DNA from: an uncultured Alphaproteobacteria bacterium
GTDB lineage: Bacteria > Pseudomonadota > Alphaproteobacteria > MPNO01 > UBA2964
Reading direction: 5' to 3'
NCBI GenBank assembly: GCA_943787225.1
Contig: CALSLP010000001.1
Coordinates: forward strand, 434,001 to 498,000
Length of the DNA: 64,000 nt
Within the stretch, counting starts at the first letter, position 1, and each line of letters opens with the position of its first letter. The position numbers and the translations under genes are program-made. Below the pieces are notes generated by a model. It saw only the letters and a list, made by a program, of their open reading frames with translations. It was not told the origin of the DNA and searched no databases. Of the stretch, positions 57,355 through 64,000 are shown piece after piece.

Positions 57355-58237
57355 CGAAATCGGCTCCAACCATTTCGCTATAACCGCGGCAGGCAAGCTT
57401 GCCCTAAACGCCATCGATTACCCAAAACACGGTCGCGTCACCGCGTTGTTTGAGCGCAGCTTCTACATTGAAACAAACGACAACTGGTTCTGCTTTGGCG
57501 CGTCATCGCTACCCCTTGGTCCTCTTAACCTGCAAACCAATGTACCAGCCAATATCAATTGGCAGGCCAGCGGGCTACAGCTCGAGGATCAGGTAAAAAT
57601 TTCAGCCTCTCACATTCACGTCGGCAGCCGCTTTGCCTTTTCTTATCGCGATGCTGAATCATGGCAGCCCGACCCGACCATCGATCTGGATAAAACGACC
57701 ATTGCCGCTGGGCTGGCCACGCTGACTCAGCAAGCGCTCAGCATGGCTCCCGCTGATGGCCTTGCCTCATTTCTATTTCCCGACGGTTCACTAATAGCCG
57801 CCTTGCCTTGTGCTGCCCCCGCCATTGCCGCGATGACAAAATTTATCGGTGACGAGAACCCCAATTCTGAGATCATTCGCGAATCTGTTATCTCGCTAAT
57901 TGGGTTGGGTCCTGGCCTCACGCCATCAGGCGACGACTTTCTCGGCGGCATGATGATAGCGTCAAGCTTGTTGGGAGAATATGAGAAACTTCGAATTCTG
58001 GTGGACACCGTCGAGACCGCTGCGTCAGCTACCAATGACATCAGCCGAGCGCACCTAAAGGCCGCCGCCCAGGGCATAGGAGCTGAACCACTGCACGCGA
58101 CCATCAGCGATATCGTTACAAACCGGGATCAGGCGCTTAAGGCGTCTTTAAAAAGACTCGATGCCATCGGCCATTGCTCAGGATGGGACGCCCTCACCGG
58201 CGTCGTAATAACGCTGAGCGCGTGGCTAACGAATTAA
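57347..58237 (+). CDS. allH: DUF2877 protein, AllH-like subunit of oxamate carbamoyltransferase
   Basis: 296 residues of the DUF2877 (YlbF) family. The diagnostic stretch is LIGLGPGLTPSGDDFLGGMMIASSLLG in the last third. E. coli AllH is the third subunit with AllF and AllG. The ATG overlaps the end of the carbamate kinase gene. It completes the operon small ORF-allG-allF-allK-allH and is convergent with the gamma-glutamyltransferase-like gene. Confidence 0.87.
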   Translation: MADEIGSNHFAITAAGKLALNAIDYPKHGRVTALFERSFYIETNDNWFCFGASSLPLGPLNLQTNVPANINWQASGLQLEDQVKISASHIHVGSRFAFSYRDAESWQPDPTIDLDKTTIAAGLATLTQQALSMAPADGLASFLFPDGSLIAALPCAAPAIAAMTKFIGDENPNSEIIRESVISLIGLGPGLTPSGDDFLGGMMIASSLLGEYEKLRILVDTVETAASATNDISRAHLKAAAQGIGAEPLHATISDIVTNRDQALKASLKRLDAIGHCSGWDALTGVVITLSAWLTN

Positions 58238-58238
58238 A

Positions 58239-59832
58239 TTAAATCGCGTCTGTGACCGCAGCCCCGTCGCAACGCGGATCAGAAGCGGCTTCGATGGCGC
58301 CATCAGTATGACGGACAATCGCCCCGGCATGCCCCATCATTTCATCAAAATCACCAACAATTTCAATATCATGACCAGCGTTCCGTAAGGCGCCGATTAC
58401 GGCCGGGTCGAAACGGTTTTCAATGCGCAGCTTGGCTGAGTCTTCGCCCCAGGTCCGTCCCAGAAGCCAGCGCGGCGCGGCGATCGTCTCTTCCAAACCC
58501 TGCTCAAAATCGACGTAACGCGTAAAGATGGCAGCCTGGGTCTGCGGCTGTCCTTCACCACCCATAGTGCCATAGACCATCTGTCGTCCGTCATTCAAAG
58601 CCGCCATCGCAGGATGAATGGTATGGAATGGGCGTCGGCCCGGCATCAAGCGATTATGGCTATCTGAATCAAGGCTAAAACTGGTGCCGCGATTTTGCCA
58701 TACAATACCAGTTTCAGGGAGCACGACACCCGAACCAAATTCCCAGTAAATACTCTGGATCAGACTAACTGAGCAGCCATCACGATCCATCGCCCCGAGC
58801 CAAACTGTATCGCCCGGTTGGGAAATTTCCGGCCACGGCAATGCTTTCTCTGGATCGATTTCAGCGGCAAGCTGACCGAGCCTGTCATCCGTTAGAAAAT
58901 CACTCGGGTCAACGGTCATATAGGCAGGGTCGGATACATAACGGTCGCGCACCCGAAAAGCCCGCTTGCTTGCCTCAACAATGGCATGGACATGAGCAAA
59001 GCCCTCGGCTTTCGACACACCCAACCGTTCACAAATTCCGAGGATCATCATCGAGGCCAACCCCTGGGTCGGGGGCGGCAGCGTATAGGCAGTGCCCGAT
59101 TCCAAACGGACGGAAAGCGGCTCTACAGTGAGAGCCTTATGCTGCGCCAAATCATCTGCCCTGAGCGGGCTGCCCGCTTCTTCCAGCTCGCGCGCCATCG
59201 ATCGCGCGATATCGCCGCGATAGAAATCATCCAGCCCTACTTCTGCCAGACCGCCCGAATGTATCAGCCAATGCGGGAAGTTTAAGATTATGGCCTTCAT
59301 CCGGTGCCGCGCCATCAACCAGGAACGTTTCAGCAAACCCGGACACCTCTTTCAGCTCATCCAGCTTTCCTGCCGCATTACGATGCAACGTCCCGGAAAC
59401 CGGCGTTCCGTTTTGCGCGTGATGGATGGCATCTTCAAAAAGCCGGGACAGTGGCAGGGTTCCCCCGCGTCGCTTGCTTTCCGCCAGCGCCAATTGCCAA
59501 CCTGATACGGCGCCCGCGACTGTCAAGGCTGCCAAAGGCCCACGTGACGGGATCGCCTCCAACCCCTGCGACCGATAGAACTCGATACTGGCCTGACCAG
59601 CGGCGCCCCCGCAGGCATCAATTGCCATGGGTTTGCCGCCATCGCCAATCAGCAGAAAATTATCGCCACCCAACGAATTCATATGAGGATAAACCACCGC
59701 GATCGTCGCCGCTGCGGCAATCATCGCCTCGATGGCGTTGCCACCCTCGCCGAGCACACGCGCGCCCGCCTCCGCCGCCAAAAAATGCGGCGCGACAACC
59801 ACACCGCCAGAGATAGTACGGGCATATTTCAT
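58239..59832 (-). pseudogene. Gamma-glutamyltransferase-like Ntn-hydrolase (single-base frameshift)
   Basis: About 530 residues after correction. N-terminal part (GGVVVAPHFLAAEAGARVLGEGGNAIEAM, NSLGGDNFLLI) in one frame to about 59250, remainder (RLAEVGLDDFYRGDIARSMARE, GDTVWLGAMDRDGCSVSLIQS) in the next. Removing one base in CGGTCTGG restores TFGRLAEVGL. The usual autoproteolytic Thr that starts the small subunit lies in GDTVWL. Lack of a signal peptide suggests a cytosolic amidohydrolase paralogue rather than glutathione turnover. Confidence 0.82.
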
Positions 59833-59836
59833 CTAT

Positions 59837-60331
59837 TTATCGTCGATTATTGGCGATGGGTTCTACAAAACTAAGCTCGGTATCCCATGGAAAAAAGATC
59901 CAGGTATCCTGGCTCACCTCGGTGACAAAACTATCAACCATCGGGCGGCCTTCAGGCTTGGCATAGACCGTCGCGAAATGGGCATCGGGCATCATTTCGC
60001 GCACAACCTTTGCCGTCCGGCCCGTATCGACAAGATCATCAATCAGCAACACGCCCTTTCCGGAGCCTTCTACTCTCTTGATGACTTCAACACCGCTTTG
60101 GCTCTGATGCTCATAGGACGAAACACAGACCGTATCGATCATACGAATTTCAAGCTCGCGGGCGATGATCGCCGACGGCACCAACCCACCCCGGGTAATG
60201 GCCACGACAGATTCCCACGGCCCTTTGTCAGCCAGTCGCCAGGCAAGTGCCTTGGCATCCCGGTGGAGCTGTTCCCAGGAAACCGGGAATGATTTTTGAT
60301 AGCGTTCAGCAGAGTCATCCATATGTAACAT
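59837..60331 (-). CDS. gpt: Xanthine-guanine phosphoribosyltransferase
   Basis: 164 residues. PRTase motif [20 protein letters not shown] binds PRPP, and [22 protein letters not shown] is the PPi-loop region of Gpt. Converts guanine and xanthine to nucleotides. The start may be M1 at 60331 or M4 at 60322. Its divergence from guaD, whose product consumes guanine, puts salvage and degradation of the same base side by side. Confidence 0.92.
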   Translation of the reverse strand: MLHMDDSAERYQKSFPVSWEQLHRDAKALAWRLADKGPWESVVAITRGGLVPSAIIARELEIRMIDTVCVSSYEHQSQSGVEVIKRVEGSGKGVLLIDDLVDTGRTAKVVREMMPDAHFATVYAKPEGRPMVDSFVTEVSQDTWIFFPWDTELSFVEPIANNRR

Positions 60332-60443
60332 CCGAAATTAACAAGTAAGATTAAAGACCCTATTACATACGGCTCGCTGGCCGCGATCAACCACTCCACA
60401 ACAATTCATTGGCAGGCGGCAATGGGTGGTAAAGAATAGCCTT

Positions 60444-61760
60444 ATGAATGACTTGGCTCCCTCCGTCATCCGTGGCAGCGCCCTGACTTATACTGGCGAT
60501 CCGTTTTCTGAACCGTCTGAGTCGGCACTCCGCTACGTGCATGATTCTATTTTGGTTTTGGAAGACGGACTGATCACCGCCTTTGGTGATGCGGGCTCGA
60601 TCCTGCCCACATTGCCCGACGGCATCGAGATCACAACCTACAATGACAGCCTGATTCTGCCGGGTTTTATTGACTGTCACGTTCATTACCCACAGACCCA
60701 GATTATCGGTGCCGGGGGTGAGGCACTAATCGACTGGTTGGACAAATATACCTTTGTCGCCGAACAAGCCTTTGCGGCACATGACCACGCGTCAGAAAGC
60801 GCAAAGATCTTTTGCGACGAACTGCTTCGCAACGGTACCACCACGGCGTCCGTTTTCTGCACGGTCCATGAACACTCTGCTGATGCCTTATTCGAAAGCG
60901 CGCATTCTCGACATATGCGGATGATCGCCGGCAAGGTGCTGATGGATCGCAACGCACCCGACGCCCTGCAGGATACCGCGCAAAGCGGCTACGACGCATC
61001 AAAACGCCTTATCAATCGATGGCATGACAAAGACCGGCTGCTCTATGCCATCACGCCCCGATTTGCCGCCTCATCGACACCAGAACAGCTGGAGCTAGCT
61101 GGAGCATTATGGCGCGAATGCCCTGGGACTTATGTTCAATCCCACATCTCCGAAACCCTGCAGGAGATTGACTGGATCCAGGAGCTCTACCCTGAACGCA
61201 ACGGCTATTTTGATGTGTATGATCATTATGGCCTTACTGGCCAGCGCAGCCTCTACGGGCATGGTATTCACCTGACCGATGCGGAATGGCAACAATTCCA
61301 TGACACCGGCACCGCCATCGCACATTGCCCAACCTCCAACCAGTTTCTCGGCAGTGGTCTATTCGATATTGGCAAAGCCAAGCAGCCTGGCCAACCTGTT
61401 TCGGTGGGCCTCGCAACAGATCTTGGCGCCGGTACCAGCTTTTCAATGATCAAGACGATGGGGGCGGCCTACCAGGTCGCGCGCCTCGCCGGTGCCGATC
61501 TCACCGCGGCGCAGGCGCTCTACCTCGCCACGACCGGTGCCGCGAAGGCCCTGTGTCTTGATGACAAAATCGGAACTTTAGAGGCCGGCAGCGAAGGTGA
61601 TCTCGCAATTATTGACCTCAAATCAACACCGATCATCGATTACCGGATGGGATTTGCCAACAGTCTCGAAGAAACGCTCTTCGTCCTCATGACCATGGGC
61701 GATGACCGGGCGATCCGCGCAACCTATGTCGCCGGCAACCTCGCCTATCAACGCGACTGA
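60444..61760 (+). CDS. guaD: Guanine deaminase
   Basis: 438 residues from the ATG at 60444; a GTG at 60426 in frame is an alternative. Zn site: DCHVHYPQTQ, HISET, YGHGIHLTD and GLATDLGAG. The pattern and length fit guanine deaminase (guanine to xanthine plus ammonia). Feeds the xanthine dehydrogenase-PuuD-UraD genes on the other strand. Convergent with puuD, 4 bases apart. Confidence 0.93.
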   Translation: MNDLAPSVIRGSALTYTGDPFSEPSESALRYVHDSILVLEDGLITAFGDAGSILPTLPDGIEITTYNDSLILPGFIDCHVHYPQTQIIGAGGEALIDWLDKYTFVAEQAFAAHDHASESAKIFCDELLRNGTTTASVFCTVHEHSADALFESAHSRHMRMIAGKVLMDRNAPDALQDTAQSGYDASKRLINRWHDKDRLLYAITPRFAASSTPEQLELAGALWRECPGTYVQSHISETLQEIDWIQELYPERNGYFDVYDHYGLTGQRSLYGHGIHLTDAEWQQFHDTGTAIAHCPTSNQFLGSGLFDIGKAKQPGQPVSVGLATDLGAGTSFSMIKTMGAAYQVARLAGADLTAAQALYLATTGAAKALCLDDKIGTLEAGSEGDLAIIDLKSTPIIDYRMGFANSLEETLFVLMTMGDDRAIRATYVAGNLAYQRD

Positions 61761-61764
61761 CGGA

Positions 61765-62964
61765 TCATTTTCCGGGCATACCGCTGGCGATCCACTGACC
61801 AATTGCCAAGCGTTCATCTTTCGTCATCTTCGTCGCATTGCCCAACGGCATTGTGTTGGTCGCCACCGTCGTTTTTTGAATCTGTGCCGCGTGTTTTCTG
61901 ATGTCGGCTTCGGTTTCAAACTTGATATTTTTCGGCGGCTTCTCAATACCCTGATAGGTCGGTCGAGCTGAATGACAGGCCGCACACCGCGTTTTAACAA
62001 TCGCCTGCACTTCAGCGAATCCAACCTTCCGGGTCAGAGCTTTTTCTTCACCGCTGGTAAACCCTGGCACTGAAACATACCCCGCCAACATAATGAGCGC
62101 GATGATTGCCAAAGGGATCGGCCAGATTGCATCAGAGCCCGAATTGCGCAGATTGAACCAGTGCCGCACCAGGGCACCAATAATGAACAACGAAATTAAA
62201 ATGGCCCAACTATGCTCATGACCAAAGGTCATCGGGTAATGGCTGCTGATCATCACAAAGACGATGGGCAGAGTCATATAGTTATTGTGAACCGAACGCT
62301 GTTTTGCCAGCACCCCATAGGCCGGATCTGGCTCTTCGCCATTCTTGCGCGCATTCACCAGATTATGCTGGCCGGGAATAATCCTCACCCAGACATTAAG
62401 GACCATAATAATGCCCATCAACGCGCCCACATGAACATAGGCGGCGCGACCGGAAAGAACCTGAGCGAGACCATAAGCGACAGCGCAAAGTCCGAGAAAG
62501 CCAATAGCTGCTGACAGTTTCGCGTACTTATTGCCCCATTCGGACATATACATGCCGTCATAGAGGAACCAGCCCAGAACCAACGTCCCAACACCAATAC
62601 CGACCGCTTCAAGTTTCGTAATGTCAGCTACATCCGGGTTAATCAAAAAGGCGGCAGAGCCAAGATAGTAAACCACCGCCAGGAGCAGAACGCCGGACAC
62701 GCCCGTCCACCAAGCCTCCCATTTAAACCAATGCAAGTGCCTCGGCATCATTTTCGGCGCAACCATAATTTTATCGACCCGATAAAATCCGCCGCTATGA
62801 ACCAACCAGAGCTGCCCTTCTACTTCATCATCCGGCACGGTCGGTTCTTCGAGATGCGAATCCAGCCACATAAAGTAGAACGATGACCCTATCCAGGCGA
62901 TGCCAACGATAATATGGGTCCAGCGCAAAACCAGCGCCAGCCAATCGAGAAGAATGGTCTCCAT
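61765..62964 (-). CDS. puuD: PuuD, membrane urate hydroxylase with C-terminal cytochrome c domain
   Basis: 399 residues. N-terminal integral-membrane domain of about eight helices (WTHIIVGIAWIGSSFYFMWLD first), then a cytochrome c-like domain with RCAACHSARP and a distal Met in TNTMPLGNATKM. PuuD oxidises urate to 5-hydroxyisourate and passes electrons to cytochrome c. It belongs to the xdh-uraD-puuD minus-strand operon, 7 bases after uraD. Confidence 0.93.
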   Translation of the reverse strand: METILLDWLALVLRWTHIIVGIAWIGSSFYFMWLDSHLEEPTVPDDEVEGQLWLVHSGGFYRVDKIMVAPKMMPRHLHWFKWEAWWTGVSGVLLLAVVYYLGSAAFLINPDVADITKLEAVGIGVGTLVLGWFLYDGMYMSEWGNKYAKLSAAIGFLGLCAVAYGLAQVLSGRAAYVHVGALMGIIMVLNVWVRIIPGQHNLVNARKNGEEPDPAYGVLAKQRSVHNNYMTLPIVFVMISSHYPMTFGHEHSWAILISLFIIGALVRHWFNLRNSGSDAIWPIPLAIIALIMLAGYVSVPGFTSGEEKALTRKVGFAEVQAIVKTRCAACHSARPTYQGIEKPPKNIKFETEADIRKHAAQIQKTTVATNTMPLGNATKMTKDERLAIGQWIASGMPGK

Positions 62965-62971
62965 GAATTCG

Positions 62972-63481
62972 CTACTCCGTAACCGTGCCGAGAACGCGTA
63001 AACTCACAATGCGCCCGATGTTTCTAATCGCTTCGTCAATCTGGCTCGCGCGATCACTCTCAAGCCGATCTTCGAATGCCGTCAAAATCGAGTCTTTTGT
63101 ATGGTCAAGAACCGCGATGATAAAGGGAAAGCCAAATGTTGCTTTATAGGTGTCATTGAGCCGTGTGAAGCAGTCATATTCCTCATCTGACAAGCGGTCG
63201 AGACCAACGCTCGATTGCTCGTGACGTGAATGATCAGTCAGATCACCCGCCCGAGCCGCTTTCCCGGCGAGGTCGGGATGCGCCCGTATCAAGGCAAGTT
63301 TTTCTTCCTCGGCGGCCTCACGCATGGCCACCATCAACGCATCGATCAAAGCATCGCGGGAGGAGAACGGCCGCGCTGACGCCGTACGCTCGACCAGCCA
63401 CGGCGAATGTTCAAACACATCGCCAAGGGCGGCGATAAAATCTACATCCTCGCCCTTATTCAACTCAACAAGCGAAACCAT
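62972..63481 (-). CDS. uraD: OHCU decarboxylase (UraD)
   Basis: 169-residue helical enzyme. The conserved HPDLAGKAA and SRHEQSSVGLDRLSDEEYDCF plus FGFPFIIAV are diagnostic of 2-oxo-4-hydroxy-4-carboxy-5-ureidoimidazoline decarboxylase, the step giving S-allantoin. The catalytic His is in the HPDL segment. The stop of the xanthine dehydrogenase gene lies 11 bases upstream; no 5-hydroxyisourate hydrolase (uraH) is seen in the window. Confidence 0.93.
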   Translation of the reverse strand: MVSLVELNKGEDVDFIAALGDVFEHSPWLVERTASARPFSSRDALIDALMVAMREAAEEEKLALIRAHPDLAGKAARAGDLTDHSRHEQSSVGLDRLSDEEYDCFTRLNDTYKATFGFPFIIAVLDHTKDSILTAFEDRLESDRASQIDEAIRNIGRIVSLRVLGTVTE

Positions 63482-63492
63482 ACTACTTGTGC

Positions 63493-64000
63493 TTACCCTC
63501 CACGCGACTGGGCCCGCGCCTCATCTACTGCCATGAGCACTGCCTCTGCCGTTGCCGGCGTATCGAGATTTGGCACACACCGTTGCTCTCCGACCGATGC
63601 TACCGCATCCCGAAGTGCCAACCAGACAGAAAGCGCCAACATCAAAGGGGGTTCACCGATCGCCTTCGAACGAAATATCGTCGGCTCGCGATTTGGCGCG
63701 TCTTCCAAAATGTGAACATTGAATTCCGGCGGCACATCGCGGCTGCCGGGTATTTTATAAGTCGAGGGGCCATGAGTCCGCAGCGCACCCTTATCATCCC
63801 ACCACAGCTCTTCCATGGTGAGCCAACCCATACCCTGTACAAACGCACCTTCGATCTGGCCAAGATCAATCGCGGGGTTCAACGACCGGCCGCAATCCTG
63901 CAAAATATCGGTGCGCAATACACGGTTTTCGCCGGTTAGCGTATCGATCACCACTTCTGACACGCACGCACCGTAGGAGAAATAATAAAACGGCCGACCG
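63493..64000 (-). CDS. xdhB: Xanthine dehydrogenase molybdopterin subunit, C-terminal part (runs off window)
   Basis: The frame is open to the window edge; the visible 168 residues begin GRPFYYFSYGACVSEVVIDTLTGE and continue to the catalytic Glu of SKAIGEPPLMLALSVWLALRDAV. Together with the 2OG-like allantoin-route neighbours this is a real purine-degrading xanthine dehydrogenase, unlike the five other Mo hydroxylase large subunits in the window, whose active-site loops differ. N-terminal domains and xdhA lie outside. Confidence 0.92.
   Translation of the reverse strand, partial: GRPFYYFSYGACVSEVVIDTLTGENRVLRTDILQDCGRSLNPAIDLGQIEGAFVQGMGWLTMEELWWDDKGALRTHGPSTYKIPGSRDVPPEFNVHILEDAPNREPTIFRSKAIGEPPLMLALSVWLALRDAVASVGEQRCVPNLDTPATAEAVLMAVDEARAQSRGG

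Noticed and set aside
1..64000. CRISPR arrays, insertion sequences, prophage genes, rRNA
   Set aside because: No repeat-spacer pattern, transposase, integrase, phage structural gene or rRNA sequence was seen on either strand.

Overview
The window looks like a chromosomal segment of a Gram-negative, probably alphaproteobacterial, aerobic heterotroph, possibly from a metagenome-derived assembly. This rests on GC-rich codon use, proteobacterial RBS spacing, a PuuD-type urate hydroxylase, a PEP-CTERM protein and a periplasmic zinc-binding protein. Exact taxonomy cannot be fixed from the sequence alone. The DNA is gene-dense, with no gene-free stretch above about 300 bases, and I saw no IS element, prophage or CRISPR array.

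Layout. 1-3.9 kb: 3' end of znuA, a TauD-type dioxygenase, a GST and a TPR/2OG-Fe(II) oxygenase. 3.9-19.1 kb: a catabolic block with two complete molybdenum hydroxylase sets (FAD, 2Fe-2S and Mo subunits), a third Mo subunit, a UbiD-type decarboxylase, a 4,5-dihydroxyphthalate decarboxylase-like protein, a dienelactone hydrolase, a flavin monooxygenase-like protein and a carboxymuconolactone decarboxylase-like protein. 19.1-24.0 kb: a compact selenocysteine island with selA, selB, tRNA-Sec and two divergent genes that read through an in-frame TGA at a conserved redox position (a peroxiredoxin-like and an iodothyronine-deiodinase-like selenoprotein). 24.0-26.1 kb: DUF47 regulator and PiT phosphate transporter. 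26-32.6 kb: another Mo hydroxylase large subunit, an EamA exporter, a TauD-like oxygenase and a thiolase/DUF35 pair. 32.6-39.4 kb: accessory genes (broken metalloprotease, peptidoglycan-binding-like protein with a duplicated C-terminal domain, DUF1877, PEP-CTERM protein). 39.6-50.5 kb: MetE-like protein, a fifth Mo hydroxylase subunit with an ACMSD-like amidohydrolase, SDR, TPP enzyme, Rieske oxygenase, a short reductive-dehalogenase-like Fe-S protein, trypsin-like protease and VOC protein. 50.7-64 kb: nitrogen salvage, with aminotransferase, M20 carbamoyl-amidohydrolase, an oxamate carbamoyltransferase/carbamate kinase operon (AllG, AllF, AllK, AllH), a gamma-glutamyltransferase-like gene, gpt, guaD, puuD, uraD and the 3' end of a xanthine dehydrogenase gene.

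How the genes fit together. The right end can be read as guanine -> xanthine -> urate -> ureides -> carbamoyl phosphate with ATP recovery. The left and middle parts look like several routes for aromatic or N-heteroaromatic acids built on molybdenum hydroxylases, decarboxylases and ring-cleavage-type enzymes. The substrates are not readable from sequence. The selenocysteine island is self-contained except for selD, which is not in the window.

Caution. Eight genes between 28 and 60 kb carry one or more single-base frameshifts inside otherwise well-conserved reading frames, mostly +1 insertions, and one of them also has an in-frame stop. Many of these may be assembly errors rather than real gene decay.
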